From contig NZ_JAGIOK010000001.1 of the NCBI RefSeq assembly GCF_017876655.1, positions 1,674,001-1,738,000 of the forward strand: a DNA stretch of 64,000 bases, read 5' to 3'. A program made the translations under genes and the position numbers. The stretch comes from Microbacterium imperiale (GTDB lineage: Bacteria > Actinomycetota > Actinomycetes > Actinomycetales > Microbacteriaceae). This document shows, one piece after another, positions 1 through 8,922 of the stretch. The stretch's first letter is position 1, and the number at the start of each line of letters is the position of its first letter. The notes below the pieces were generated by a model. It did not search any database. It saw only the letters and a list, made by a program, of their open reading frames with translations, and was not told the DNA's origin.

Positions 1-16
1 GGTGCGGCGGCACGGG

Positions 17-2281
17 TCAGGCCGGTTGGGGCACGGGAACGGGGGTCGTAGGGGCGGGTGCCGGGTGGGGTCGGAACCGGCGCAGCCGGAGGCTATTGGT
101 CACGACGAACACCGACGACAACGCCATCGCCGCTGCGGCGACGAGAGGATTGAGCAGGCCGGCCATCGCAATCGGGATAGCGGCGACGTTGTACGCGAAC
201 GCCCAGAACAGGTTGCCCTTGATGGTGCCGAGGGTGCGGCGGGAGAGGCGGATCGCGTCAGCGACGACGGTGAGGTCGCCGGAGACGATGGTGATGTCGC
301 TGGCGGCAATCGCGGCGTCCGTGCCTCCGCCCATGGCCAGGCCGAGGTCGGCGGCGGCGAGGGCGGCGGCGTCGTTGACGCCGTCACCGACCATCGCGAC
401 CACGTGCCCGTCGTCCTGAAGCTGGCGGATCACATCAAGCTTTCCAGCAGGAGTGACTTCGGCGTGCACGTCGGGGATGCCGACCTCCGCGGCGATTCGT
501 GCGGCGGTGGTGGTGTTGTCGCCGGTGAGCAGCACCGGGCGCAAGCCGAGCGCCTGGAAGCGGGCAATCGCGGCGGCGCTGGTCGGCTTCACGGTGTCGG
601 CCACCCCGATCGCGCCGAGGTACTCCCCATCGCGACCGACCGCGATCGCGGTACAGGTTCGCGCGAGAACATTCAGCTCGGCGGCGGCTTCGGCCTGCGG
701 GTGGATGCCCCACTGCTCGGCCAGCCAGGACGCCCGGCCCGCAACGACCGCAGCCCCCTCCACGATCCCCTGGACGCCGAACCCGGCGTGCGACACGAAG
801 CTGTCCGCGTACGCGACCGCCGGGGCGGCAGCGGCGACAGCACGGGCGACCGGGTGCTCAGACCCTGCCTCGACCGCCGCCGCAACACGCAACAGCTCGT
901 CCCGGGTGACACCTGCCACGGGGCGGACGCTTGTGACGGTCATCTGACCGGTGGTGACCGTGCCGGTCTTGTCGAGCACGATGGTGTTGACTGTGCGGGT
1001 CTGCTCCAGCACTTGCGGTCCGCGGATCAGGATGCCCAGCTGGGAGCCGCGGCCGGTCCCGACCAGCAATGCGGTGGGGGTGGCGAGACCGAGGGCGCAC
1101 GGGCACGCGATGATCAGGGTGGCGACCGCCGCGGTGAAGGCCAGCTCGAGCGAGGCTCCAGCGATTGTCCAGCCGAGGAACGCAGCCACGGCTAGTCCGA
1201 TGACGATGGGAACGAAGACGGCAGAGACGCGGTCAGCGATGCGCTGCACCTTGGCCTTGCCGGTCTGGGCTTCCTCCATCAGCCGGCGCATGCGGGCAAG
1301 CTCCGTGTCCGCCCCGATCCGGGTGATTTCGACGATGAGGCGACCGCCCACGTTCACCGTCGCGCCGACCACACGGGACCCGGCGGTCACTTCGACGGGC
1401 ACCGACTCTCCGGTGAGCATGCTGGCGTCGATCGCGGAGGAACCATCGATCACCAGCCCGTCAGAGGGAACCTTCTCCCCCGGCCTGACAAGCACGGTGT
1501 CTCCGACAGCGAGCTGCGCGACCGGCACCGACCGTTCCCCACCGTCGACGAGCTTTGTGGCATGCTTCGCGCCCATCTCCAGCAGCGCCCGCAGCGCCTC
1601 CGACGATGACTTCTTCGCGTGTGCTTCGGCATAGCGGCCCGCCAGGATGAAGACGGTGACCAGCGCCGCGACTTCCAGATAGATCTCATGTCCGCCGGCC
1701 TGCGGGGTGCCGATCAGGGTGAAAGTCATCGTCATCCCGGGCATGCCTGCCTCGCCAAAGAACAGTGCGTACAGGGACCACCCGAACGCGGCGATCACGC
1801 CGACGCTGATGAGAGTGTCCATGGTCGCCGCGCCGTGACGGGCGTTGACCGCCGCGGCCCGGTGAAAGGGCCACGCCCCCCATACCGCGACCGGGGCGGT
1901 GAGGGTGAGCGCCAGCCACTGCCAGTACTCGAACTGCAACGCCGGGACCATCGACAGCACCGCCACCGGCAACGACAGTGCAGTGCTAATCAGCAGCCGG
2001 CGCCGCAGCGCCCCTACCTCGTCGGCCTCCGAGCTGCGCGCCTCCTCGGCGTGGTCATCGGTTGCCGGCGGTGCGGGGAGGGCTGCTTGGTAACCGGCGG
2101 ATTCGACCGTGGCGATGAGGGTGGCGGGGTCGACATCGTGCCCGCGAACACGTGCTTTCTCGGTGGCGTAGTTCACCGTCGCTTCCACACCGGGAAGCTT
2201 GTTCAGCTTGCGTTCGATCCGGGTCGCACAGGAAGCGCACGTCATCCCGGAGATATCGAGCTCGACGTCGACCGTGCTCAT
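17..2281 (-). CDS. copA: CopA, copper-exporting P1B-type ATPase
   Basis: Complete 754-residue P1B-1-type ATPase expected to pump Cu(I) out of the cytoplasm. One N-terminal heavy-metal domain carries GMTCASC at residues 12-18, the membrane metal site CPC is at 393-395, and the phosphorylated Asp is D437 in DKTGT; TGDN and GDGVNDA follow in the P domain. The length is normal for a one-HMA CopA. Its ATG overlaps the stop of the upstream copZ-like gene by 4 bp, so csoR, copZ and copA form one coupled operon run from the CsoR-box promoter. Only 16 bases separate its stop from the window edge, so downstream genes are unseen. The family call is firm; copper rather than silver specificity is inferred from CPC and the CsoR context. 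Confidence 0.96.
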   Translation of the reverse strand: MSTVDVELDISGMTCASCATRIERKLNKLPGVEATVNYATEKARVRGHDVDPATLIATVESAGYQAALPAPPATDDHAEEARSSEADEVGALRRRLLISTALSLPVAVLSMVPALQFEYWQWLALTLTAPVAVWGAWPFHRAAAVNARHGAATMDTLISVGVIAAFGWSLYALFFGEAGMPGMTMTFTLIGTPQAGGHEIYLEVAALVTVFILAGRYAEAHAKKSSSEALRALLEMGAKHATKLVDGGERSVPVAQLAVGDTVLVRPGEKVPSDGLVIDGSSAIDASMLTGESVPVEVTAGSRVVGATVNVGGRLIVEITRIGADTELARMRRLMEEAQTGKAKVQRIADRVSAVFVPIVIGLAVAAFLGWTIAGASLELAFTAAVATLIIACPCALGLATPTALLVGTGRGSQLGILIRGPQVLEQTRTVNTIVLDKTGTVTTGQMTVTSVRPVAGVTRDELLRVAAAVEAGSEHPVARAVAAAAPAVAYADSFVSHAGFGVQGIVEGAAVVAGRASWLAEQWGIHPQAEAAAELNVLARTCTAIAVGRDGEYLGAIGVADTVKPTSAAAIARFQALGLRPVLLTGDNTTTAARIAAEVGIPDVHAEVTPAGKLDVIRQLQDDGHVVAMVGDGVNDAAALAAADLGLAMGGGTDAAIAASDITIVSGDLTVVADAIRLSRRTLGTIKGNLFWAFAYNVAAIPIAMAGLLNPLVAAAAMALSSVFVVTNSLRLRRFRPHPAPAPTTPVPVPQPA

Positions 2282-2601
2282 GCGGGGCTACCTGCCACGG
2301 CGTAGCCGGCCTCCTCGACCGCGGCTTTCACGGCGTCAGAGTCGATCGGCGCGGCGCTGTGAATGGTGACCCGTGACGTACCGCCGGCGTTCAGGTCAAC
2401 TGTGACGTTCTCCACACCGTCGATCGCGGTCAGCTCCTCAGTGACGCTCGACACGCAGTGCGAGCACGTCATCCCGTCTACCAGGACGTCTTTCGTGACG
2501 GCGGCGGAGGTCGACGCGGGAGCGTCCGTCGCTGCGGATGTGGTGCAGCAAGCGCAGCCGGCGTTGGTGTCTTTCAGAACGAGGTCAATGCGGTCAGTCA
2601 T
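2278..2601 (-). CDS. copZ: CopZ-like heavy-metal-associated domain protein
   Basis: Protein of 107 residues with a C-terminal HMA fold carrying GMTCSHC, the Cu(I)-binding loop of copper chaperones. About 35 residues precede the fold and contain a second cysteine cluster, CACC, unusual for CopZ and possibly an extra metal site. An upstream in-frame ATG exists at 2616, but the ribosome site AAGGAG lies between that codon and 2601, so I choose 2601. It sits between csoR and copA and overlaps copA by 4 bp (ATGA). The likely role is cytosolic Cu(I) delivery to CopA, induced with it. The domain call is firm; whether the N-terminal extension binds metal is inference. Confidence 0.92.
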   Translation of the reverse strand: MTDRIDLVLKDTNAGCACCTTSAATDAPASTSAAVTKDVLVDGMTCSHCVSSVTEELTAIDGVENVTVDLNAGGTSRVTIHSAAPIDSDAVKAAVEEAGYAVAGSPA

Positions 2602-2631
2602 GATGTGCTCCTTCAAGGGGATTCGGTGTGA

Positions 2632-2913
2632 TCAAGAACGGACGAGTCGGGCGATGGCGTCGTTGGCCTCACGGATCTTCTCCGCAGCTACCTGGCCGCC
2701 TTCGGCGCTCGCTTCCGCGACGCAGTGGCTCAGGTGGTCGCCCAGCAGGGACAGCGCCACTGTTTCCAGGGCCTTCGTCGCGGCAGACACCTGCGTGAGG
2801 ATGTCGATGCAGTACTTGTCTTCGTCGATCATTCGGGCGATCCCACGCACCTGACCCTCGACCCGACGCAGTCGCTTCTGCAGGTCGTCTTTGTTGCCGT
2901 CGTATCCGTTCAC
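2632..2913 (-). CDS. csoR: CsoR copper-sensing repressor
   Basis: Protein of 93 residues matching the all-helical CsoR/RcnR family (DUF156). The Cu(I)-ligand triad is present as C35 (in KYCIDIL), H60 and C64 (in DHLSHC), with the same spacing as in Mycobacterium CsoR. It should repress the csoR-copZ-copA operon until Cu(I) binding releases it from DNA. The start is GTG at 2911-2913; the -10 box TATGGT ends only 6 nt upstream, so the transcript is probably leaderless. A CsoR operator lies between -35 and -10 of this promoter, giving autoregulation. No oddities in length or residues. Confidence 0.95.
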   Translation of the reverse strand: MNGYDGNKDDLQKRLRRVEGQVRGIARMIDEDKYCIDILTQVSAATKALETVALSLLGDHLSHCVAEASAEGGQVAAEKIREANDAIARLVRS

Positions 2914-2948
2914 AGATATACCATACCCCCCTAGGGTATTGATAGCAA
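2914..2948 (-). promoter_or_regulatory. CsoR-regulated promoter of csoR-copZ-copA
   Basis: On the minus strand TTGCTA (2943-2948) and TATGGT (2920-2925) are separated by 17 bp. The palindrome-like CsoR box ATACCCCCCTAGGGTAT (written on the plus strand, 2923-2939) fills the spacer and overlaps the -10, so bound CsoR would block polymerase. The coding GTG begins 6 nt after the -10. A closely similar copy of this promoter occurs at 16155-16222. Confidence 0.85.
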
Positions 2949-3020
2949 CAGGACGGGGTAATCACCTCGCACCCGGCGTACAGCGTTCTGTTTATTCAGC
3001 GCTCTCTGTATTTCGGTGTC

Positions 3021-3365
3021 ATGTCCACCCCGACCGCTACCGCACCGTGACGCACACCGCGGCGCTCGCCCGCCTCGGCCACGCACTCTCTGACCCGACG
3101 CGCGCGGGCGTCCTCCTGGCGCTGCGCGAAGCACCCGCCTACCCCTCCGACCTGGCCGACATCCTTGCCGTCTCTCGTCAGGTCATGTCGAACCAGCTCG
3201 CGTGCTTGCGCGGCTGTGGCTTCGTCGAGGCCTGTGCCCGATGGTCGACGGACCTGGTATCGACTCGCGGACTCACACCTCGCCCCTGCCTTGGACGAGC
3301 TGCTGCGCGTTGTCCTCTACGTCGAGCCCGGCTGCTGCGCCGGAGAGAGCTGCACCTGCGCATGA
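3021..3365 (+). pseudogene. ArsR/SmtB-family regulator, frameshifted
   Basis: Reading frames spell an ArsR-family metal sensor: RLGHALSDPTRAG, then the helix-turn-helix part SRQVMSNQLACLRGCG, then PDGRRTWYRLADSHL and a Cys-rich end (PGCCAGESCTCA). These pieces lie in different frames. An ATG at 3021 runs into TGA after nine codons; one extra base near 3045 would join it to the main frame. A second break is near T3233, where dropping that T joins GFVEA to VPDGRR. Either the gene is dead or the sequence has two indel errors. The -10-like TATTTC ends 6 nt before the ATG, as for the intact sensors of the island. Its end overlaps the CDF gene by 4 bp (ATGA), so it probably controlled that transporter. 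Confidence 0.75.
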
Positions 3366-3810
3366 CCACCACCGCTCCCCGCCTCGCTGACAACCGCCGA
3401 CAGGTCCTGCAACGCCGAATCCGGTGGATTGTCACGGCGACGATCGCCTACAACCTGATCGAGGCCGTCGTCGCGATCACCGCCGGCACGGTCGCATCCT
3501 CGGCCGCGCTTATCGGGTTCGGCCTGGACTCGACGATCGAGGTTCTGTCGGCAGCCGCGGTCGCCTGGCAGTTCACCCGTCGCGACCCCGAGCGGTGGGA
3601 AAAGGGCACGCTCCGCGTCATAGCGGTCGCGTTTTCGCCTTCGCCGCGTACGTCACCGTCACGTCCGTGCTCACTCCCATCGACCAAGTGGACGTCAAGC
3701 ACTCAACTCTCGGTATCGTCATCACCGCCCTCAGCGTCGTCATCATGCCGTTCCTCTCGCTCGCGGAGCGTCGCGCCGGTCGCGAGCTGGGATCGGCCAC
3801 GGCCCGACAC
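3362..3810 (+). pseudogene. Cation diffusion facilitator fragment
   Basis: Begins MTTTAPRLADNRRQ and continues as a small CDF-type cation transporter with recognisable membrane segments (NLIEAVVAI, SSAALIGFGLDS). The frame breaks near 3630; after the shift FAAYVTVTSVLTPIDQ and MPFLSLAERRAGRELG continue the family pattern. Past about 3805 the similarity stops and roughly the last quarter of a normal protein of about 200 residues is missing. It is therefore frameshifted and 3'-truncated. The stretch to the end of cadD at 4001 holds nothing I recognise. Confidence 0.7.
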
Positions 3811-4000
3811 GCCATATCGCCGGCGCGGTCGTCGGACGGGAAGAGGTCTATAGCCGCGACAACGATCACGGGTGAGCTAGGACAGCCTTGTCAATTGCGT
3901 TCGGCGGAACAATCGCTCGGCGTCGTCGAGTAGCTCAGAGCGGCGACAATCATGACGTCTAGACGCGCAGCTGCCTAAATTGCCCTGCATGACGGTTGTG

Positions 4001-4609
4001 TCAGAGCCCGAATGCTCCCCCGCTGATCAGGATGAAGATGCCAAGCCCGATAAGAACGAGAGGGAACAAGATGTGCTCCCAACGTTCCAGGATCTCCGCG
4101 ATCGGACGTCGCGTGGCAATGAACTTGGCCACGACCACCAGCACCGCAACGAACACGAGGAACACAACGCAGTATGCGACGACGGCAGCGGGCCCCACGC
4201 TGAGGAAGACGGGAACGTAGACGCCGATGTTGTCCCCACCGTTAGCGAAGGTGACTCCAGCCACGGCCCAGACAGCGACCTTCTTGCCTTCGATCTTGCT
4301 CTCATCGTCATCGTCATCGTCGTCGTGTCGGCGGTGCCAGGCTTGCCAAGCCGCCCACAGCCCTAGACCTAGCGGAATGAGCCCGAAGTAGGGAATCACC
4401 TCTGGAGGCAGAAACGCCCCAGCGCCGAGGGATACGAGCACGGCGGCGCCGAGAATACCTGCGAATCCCACATACTGACCAACGAGGATCCGAACTGTAG
4501 TTCCCCGTTGCCCGGCGCCGCGGGCGAAGAACAGAGAGAGCACGATGATGTCGTCGATGTTCGTCGCGAGGAACAGCCCGATCGCCTGCAGAACGGAGGA
4601 GAAGATCAT
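4001..4609 (-). CDS. cadD: CadD-family cadmium resistance transporter
   Basis: Protein of 202 residues with about six membrane segments and the CadD/LysE-superfamily signatures ATNIDDIIVLSLFFAR near the N-terminus and FANGGDNIGVYVPVF in the middle, whose acidic residues lie within the membrane. The cytosolic loop between the halves carries a run of seven aspartates after HRRH, perhaps a metal-gathering loop. It is the last gene of cmtR-ATPase-lspA-cadD and overlaps lspA by 4 bp. Expected role: cadmium export or sequestration, induced with the ATPase through CmtR. Family assignment is strong; the substrate is inferred from family and context. A second intact cadD is at 38745. Confidence 0.9.
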   Translation of the reverse strand: MIFSSVLQAIGLFLATNIDDIIVLSLFFARGAGQRGTTVRILVGQYVGFAGILGAAVLVSLGAGAFLPPEVIPYFGLIPLGLGLWAAWQAWHRRHDDDDDDDESKIEGKKVAVWAVAGVTFANGGDNIGVYVPVFLSVGPAAVVAYCVVFLVFVAVLVVVAKFIATRRPIAEILERWEHILFPLVLIGLGIFILISGGAFGL

Positions 4610-5157
4610 GCTCGGGTCTTTCCCTGACGGAGGTATAGCAGGAGGCCGAATCCGACGCCGATGCCGATGATGACGTCGGCGAGGTTACCGATGAACAGGT
4701 TGCCGTAGGCGAGAAAGTCTGTGACATGACCCACTCCGAATCCGGGTGGAGCAAACAGCCGATCTAGGAGGTTACCGACCGCGCCGCCCCAGATTAGCCC
4801 GATCACGACGGCCCACCCCGCGGTGCGGGCGCGTGTGGCGGCAAGGAGCAGACCCACGGATGCTGCGGCCGCGATGAGGGTGATCAGCCAGGTTGAGCCG
4901 GATCCGAGGGACATGACGGTGCCGGGGTTGAACGCGAGTTGTAGGCCGAGCAAGTCTCCGAGGAGCGGGATGCGGGCTTGTTCGCTGAGCCGTGCGAGGG
5001 CGAGTGCTTTGGTGCCTTGGTCGATCAGCACGGCACTGGCGGCAACGGCGAACGCGAGCAGAAACAGTCGGGGTCGCACGCGCGCACCAATTGGGCCGGC
5101 GGCACTCAATACGGCACCCGCCCTCCCGGGCGCACGGCTGTCAGCGGGCCCGGTCAT
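4606..5157 (-). CDS. lspA: LspA, lipoprotein signal peptidase (copy 1)
   Basis: Signal peptidase II of 183 residues, an inner-membrane aspartyl protease that cleaves prolipoprotein leaders after lipidation. The two active-site blocks are clear: GGAVGNLLDR and IGNLADV, each with its Asp, plus four membrane helices. I place the start at the ATG of MTGPADSR; it overlaps the end of the ATPase gene by 17 bp, and the stop overlaps cadD by 4 bp. lspA genes inside Pb/Cd efflux operons are known (PbrC of Cupriavidus), so its place beside a CmtR-type regulator fits lead or cadmium resistance. It differs clearly in sequence from the second copy at 31862. Confidence 0.93.
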   Translation of the reverse strand: MTGPADSRAPGRAGAVLSAAGPIGARVRPRLFLLAFAVAASAVLIDQGTKALALARLSEQARIPLLGDLLGLQLAFNPGTVMSLGSGSTWLITLIAAAASVGLLLAATRARTAGWAVVIGLIWGGAVGNLLDRLFAPPGFGVGHVTDFLAYGNLFIGNLADVIIGIGVGFGLLLYLRQGKTRA

Positions 5158-7060
5158 GGTGCGTGCGCCGCGCCGCGCGGAGGCCGTTGAGGATGACGAT
5201 GACTTCCGCGATTTCGTGGACGAGCACCACGGCCGCAAGTCCGAGGATTCCGGTGATCGCCAGCGGTAGGAGGACAGCGATGATCGCGATGGACAGTATG
5301 ACGTTCTGGTTGATGATATTGCGGCCGCGGCGGGCATGGGCGAGGGCCTGCGGAATGAGGCGCAGGTCGTGGCCGGTGAATGCGACGTCGGCGGACTCGA
5401 TGGCGGCATCGGCGCCCTTGGCTCCCATCGCGATCCCTAGGTCGGCGGCTGCGAGAGCGGGGGCGTCGTTGATACCGTCCCCGATCATGGCGGTGGGCTG
5501 CGACTTCGACAGTTCCGCGACAGCGGTGGCCTTATCCTCGGGGCGTAGTTCGGCACGTACGTCGCTGATGCCGGCCTGTGCGGCGAGGGCGGCGGCGGTG
5601 CGGGCGTTGTCGCCGGTGAGCATCGTCACGCCGATCCCACGCCGGTTCAGTGTGTCAATGACTTCGGGAACCTCGGGGCGCAGCTCGTCCCGCACTCCGA
5701 TCGCTCCGGCGGGCTGGTCGTTGCGGTGGACGATCACAACGGTCATGCCCTCGGACTCCATCGCCTGCACCTCGTCGGCCAGCGTGCCAGCGTCCAGCCA
5801 GCGTGGACTCCCTACCGCGAGACGAGCACCGTCGAGGGTGCCGACGATGCCGTGGCCCGCGGTCTCGCGGACGTCGGTAGCAGCCGGAGCGCCGGGAACC
5901 GCGTTGTTGGTGATCGCTGCGGCGAGGGGATGTGTGCTGTGACCTTCCAGGCTCGCTGCCCATGCCAGCACGTCATCCTTGGTCGCGCCGGTGGTGACGA
6001 CACGGGTCACGGTGGGCTCATTGCGAGTCAGGGTGCCGGTCTTGTCGACGGCGAGGTGGCGGATGCCACCGAATCGCTCGAAAGCGGCCCCGGACTTTAC
6101 GACCACGCCGAACTTGGAGGCTGCGCCGATCGCAGAGACGACGGTGACCGGGACGGCGATCGCCAGAGCACATGGCGAGGCTGCGACCAGCACGACCAGG
6201 GCGCGGGTGATCCACAGCTCGGGGTCGCCGCTCAGCAGCGACCCGAGCGCGCCGACCAGCACGGCGAGGATCATCACCCCGGGCACGAGGGGTCGGGCGA
6301 TCCGGTCGGCCAGGCGGGCGCGGTCGCCCTTCTCGCCCTGGGCCTGCTCGACCAGCTCCACGATCGTGGTGAGCGAGTTGTCGGTGCCGGCGGCGGTGGC
6401 CTCGACTTCGAGGACGCCGGTGGTGTTGATCGACCCGGCCGACACGTCGGTGCCGGGCTCGACCTCGACCGGGATCGACTCGCCTGTGATCGCCGACGTG
6501 TCCAGGCTGCTCCGCCCGGCGCGCACGATGCCGTCCGTGGCAATCCGCTCGCCCGGCCGGACCACGAGCACGTCACCGACGCGCAGTTCCTTCGCCTCCA
6601 CCTCGACCGTGGCGTCGCCGCGCTGGACCCGTGCGGTGTCGGGCACCAGCTTCAACAGTGCCCGCAATCCTGCGCGGGCGCGATCCATAGCCTTGTCTTC
6701 CAACGCCTCCGCGATGGAGTACAAGAACGCCAGCGCGGCGGCCTCCTCGACATAGCCGAGGATCACGGCGCCAGTGGCGCTGATTGTCATCAGCAGGCCG
6801 ATGCCTAGCTTGCCCTTGGTGAACAGCTTACGCAGCGCGCCCGGCACAAACGTGTACGCGCCCAGCAGCAGACCGATCCAGAACGACACCAGGCCCGCGG
6901 TCTCCGCGCCGATCCACTCGCAGACCAGGCCGGCGGCGAACGCGACGCCGGAGGCGATCGGAATCAGAACGCTCGGGCTCCGGTACCACGGCCGGTCATC
7001 GTCATCATCGTCGTCGTCGAGGTCGACGTGCTCGACTTGCGAACCCGTGACCGCGCTCAT
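5141..7060 (-). CDS. P1B-type heavy-metal ATPase (SPC class)
   Basis: Cation-exporting ATPase of 639 residues lacking an HMA domain. The membrane site is SPC (295-297) instead of CPC, phosphorylated Asp is D339 in DKTGT, and the last helix region has LVHEIAEVIVILNG; SPC plus an HE motif is the P1B-4 pattern, linked to Co, Zn, Cd or Fe export. The N-terminus carries eight consecutive aspartates. Start at the ATG of MSAVTGSQ, which overlaps the cmtR stop by 4 bp. With cmtR upstream and lspA-cadD downstream, Cd/Pb/Zn export is the likely job. The family is certain; the ion is not determined by sequence alone. Confidence 0.93.
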   Translation of the reverse strand: MSAVTGSQVEHVDLDDDDDDDDRPWYRSPSVLIPIASGVAFAAGLVCEWIGAETAGLVSFWIGLLLGAYTFVPGALRKLFTKGKLGIGLLMTISATGAVILGYVEEAAALAFLYSIAEALEDKAMDRARAGLRALLKLVPDTARVQRGDATVEVEAKELRVGDVLVVRPGERIATDGIVRAGRSSLDTSAITGESIPVEVEPGTDVSAGSINTTGVLEVEATAAGTDNSLTTIVELVEQAQGEKGDRARLADRIARPLVPGVMILAVLVGALGSLLSGDPELWITRALVVLVAASPCALAIAVPVTVVSAIGAASKFGVVVKSGAAFERFGGIRHLAVDKTGTLTRNEPTVTRVVTTGATKDDVLAWAASLEGHSTHPLAAAITNNAVPGAPAATDVRETAGHGIVGTLDGARLAVGSPRWLDAGTLADEVQAMESEGMTVVIVHRNDQPAGAIGVRDELRPEVPEVIDTLNRRGIGVTMLTGDNARTAAALAAQAGISDVRAELRPEDKATAVAELSKSQPTAMIGDGINDAPALAAADLGIAMGAKGADAAIESADVAFTGHDLRLIPQALAHARRGRNIINQNVILSIAIIAVLLPLAITGILGLAAVVLVHEIAEVIVILNGLRAARRTHHDRAR

Positions 7061-7416
7061 GCCCGAACCTTCCCCGCCACGCAACCCTCGACCCCGCAGT
7101 CCGGGTCCATGCACGGCACGCTCTCGTCGACCGCTAGCGTCACATCCACCAGCGCCGTCAGGGCGCGGGCAAGGTGCGGGTCTGCGACCTCGTAGCGGGT
7201 CTGCCGGCCCTCTGGCTCGGCAACCACGATCCCGCACCCCCGCAGACACGTCAGATGGTTCGACACGTTTGAGCGGGTCAGTCCCAGCTCGCGAGACAAC
7301 ACCGCCGGGTAGTTCGGTCCGTCTAGGAGAGTCAGAAGGATGCGAGAGCGGGTCGGGTCAGCCATGGCGCGCCCCAGCCGGTTCATCACGTCGAGTCGAT
7401 CAGCATGAGTCAGCAT
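7057..7416 (-). CDS. cmtR: CmtR-type Cd/Pb-sensing ArsR regulator (copy 1)
   Basis: Winged-helix ArsR/SmtB repressor of 119 residues that aligns directly with Mycobacterium CmtR. With the start at MLTHAD the ligand cysteines fall at C57 and C61 (CLRGC) and C102, the exact CmtR positions for Cd(II)/Pb(II). An in-frame ATG at 7437 exists, but a good -10 box (TATTAT, minus strand, 7424-7429) lies downstream of it and 7 nt before 7416, so I prefer a leaderless start at 7416. First gene of the operon with the SPC ATPase, lspA and cadD; metal binding should release repression. A paralogue is at 17925. Confidence 0.93.
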   Translation of the reverse strand: MLTHADRLDVMNRLGRAMADPTRSRILLTLLDGPNYPAVLSRELGLTRSNVSNHLTCLRGCGIVVAEPEGRQTRYEVADPHLARALTALVDVTLAVDESVPCMDPDCGVEGCVAGKVRA

Positions 7417-7429
7417 GCGATGAATAATA
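7417..7429 (-). promoter_or_regulatory. -10 region of leaderless cmtR
   Basis: TATTAT followed by TCATCGC and then the ATG. The second cmtR (17925) has TATATT, CATCTG, GTG. The shared layout, and the absence of a Shine-Dalgarno sequence, argue for leaderless transcripts in both. Confidence 0.5.
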
Positions 7430-7539
7430 CACTGCACAATGAACTAATCAAGCTGGACAATCGGGCAGGCGATCGTCGACTGTTGAAGCAGCATCGGATC
7501 CGCCTTACTGGAGCCGGTCGGCTGAATGGCTGGGTATGG

Positions 7540-8550
7540 TCAGCTAAGGCCGGAGTATGCGTGAAGTCCTTTGAAGAACATGTTGACGACGGTGAAATTG
7601 AACAGCACAGTGGCGAACCCGGTGATGCACAGCCAGGCGGAGCGGGTGCCGCGCCAGCCTCTCGTTGCGCGGGCGTGAATGTACCCCGCGTACAGCACCC
7701 AGATCACAAAAGTCCACACTTCCTTGGTGTCGAACCCCCAATAGCGTCCCCAGGAGTCGTTGGCCCAGATGGCGCCGGCGATCAGCGTGAAGGTCCAAAA
7801 CACAAACCCAACGATCACGAATCGGTACGCGAGGGACTCGAGCGCGTCTGCGGTGGGCAGCGTCGCCAGGAACCGCGGGCCGCCATTTCGAGCTGAGGTG
7901 GTGTCGGCCCGCCGTTCCCGGCGGGTTTGCATGAGCTGGGTGACTGCGAGGCCGCAGGCGATCGCGAACAGGGCAGTGGCGAGCGAGGCGACGAAGACGT
8001 GGATGACCAGCCAGATGCTCTTGAGCGGGTCCATCAGCGGGACGACCTCAACGTAGAACGCAATGGTCGCCCCACCCAGCTGCAATACGATCATGCCGAT
8101 GAGGAACGCTCCCAGGAAGCGGAGGTCGTAACGGCGCAGAACCAGCAGGTATACGGCGACGATTAGGAGGGTACCCGTCAGCGCGAACTCGTACATGTTC
8201 GCCCACGGCACCCGCCCAGCAGCGATCCCGCGCAGAACTGTGCCGGCCAGGTGGAACAGGAACGCGAGGACCGTCAGTGACGTCCCGATCCGCGCCCACA
8301 ACAGCCGTTGCCGATTCGCGGGCGGCGTGCGAACGCTGTCCACCGGCCCACTCTGCCTGCTCTGTGTCGACCGGTCCGCTCGTGCGGCAGCGCCGACCAG
8401 GGCCGGCTCCCGCTGTGGGACGCTGGCGGGGACGGAGCGCCCGGCGAGGTCGATGGTGTACGCGATGAACGCAAGCAGATAGGTGGCGATCGCCGTCCAC
8501 ACCACAAGCAGTGAGATGCCGTCGAGGGACAGCGGGTCGGGTCCAGTCAT
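7540..8550 (-). CDS. ccsB: CcsB/ResC-type cytochrome c biogenesis protein (cassette A)
   Basis: Membrane protein of 336 residues of the CcsA/ResC heme-handling family. It has about eight membrane helices, the motif VPWANMYEF and the tryptophan-rich heme motif in WANDSWGRYWGFDTKEVW near the C-terminus, with histidines in flanking helices. Together with ResB it would form the system II complex that exports heme and ligates it to apocytochrome c. Start at MTGPDPLS, the same N-terminus as the second copy at 24732. It is the last gene of cassette A; cmtR follows after a gap of about 120 bp. Most differences from copy B lie in the loop near residues 50-75. Confidence 0.92.
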   Translation of the reverse strand: MTGPDPLSLDGISLLVVWTAIATYLLAFIAYTIDLAGRSVPASVPQREPALVGAAARADRSTQSRQSGPVDSVRTPPANRQRLLWARIGTSLTVLAFLFHLAGTVLRGIAAGRVPWANMYEFALTGTLLIVAVYLLVLRRYDLRFLGAFLIGMIVLQLGGATIAFYVEVVPLMDPLKSIWLVIHVFVASLATALFAIACGLAVTQLMQTRRERRADTTSARNGGPRFLATLPTADALESLAYRFVIVGFVFWTFTLIAGAIWANDSWGRYWGFDTKEVWTFVIWVLYAGYIHARATRGWRGTRSAWLCITGFATVLFNFTVVNMFFKGLHAYSGLS

Positions 8551-8630
8551 GACAGAGTCGTCCTCTTCGTCGTATCGGTCAGGGGGTGCCCGCAAGCGGG
8601 GTGGTGCGGTAGATCCGTGCTGCGCATAGG

Positions 8631-8831
8631 TCAGCCCGCGTTTGCTTCCAGCAAACGCGGCGTGTCCACGGCGGTTCTGTCGAGGTAAACCTCGAAGTGC
8701 AGATGGTTCGCGGTGGAGCGTCCCGTGTTGCCAACGAGTCCGACCAGCTGCCCGGCCGTGACGGTCTGCCCGGCCGTGACGGTCTGCCCGGCGGCAACCT
8801 GCCGGCTACCGGTCCCGCACTCCTCCGCCAT
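8631..8831 (-). pseudogene. M23 peptidase remnant (cassette A)
   Basis: Only the end of an M23 metallopeptidase domain can be read: VAAGQTVTAGQ, LVGLVGNTGRSTANHLHFEV and about 20 residues to the stop. The HLHFEV block is the last zinc-ligand motif of the family; the earlier HxxxD part is absent. An 18-bp tandem duplication (8750-8785) repeats the codons for GQTVTA. A similar remnant sits in the same place in cassette B, so the ancestor of both cassettes had a peptidase between lnt and ccsB. Confidence 0.7.
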
Positions 8832-8922
8832 CCAGCACCAGGCAGTGTGGGATCACTGCCCGTCGCCAGCGTTCGCAGCGACCCGGCAAGTCGACCTCCG
8901 GCAGGCCTCACCCGTGGCGTGT

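Noticed and set aside
2..1195. Plus-strand frame opposite copA
   Set aside because: Shadow of copA; Arg/Gly-rich with no recognisable domain.
2891..3853. A single 320-codon frame that would fuse the regulator to the CDF transporter
   Set aside because: The frame only joins the two genes because each is frameshifted; the family patterns continue in other frames, and a native 4-bp gene overlap is visible at 3362.
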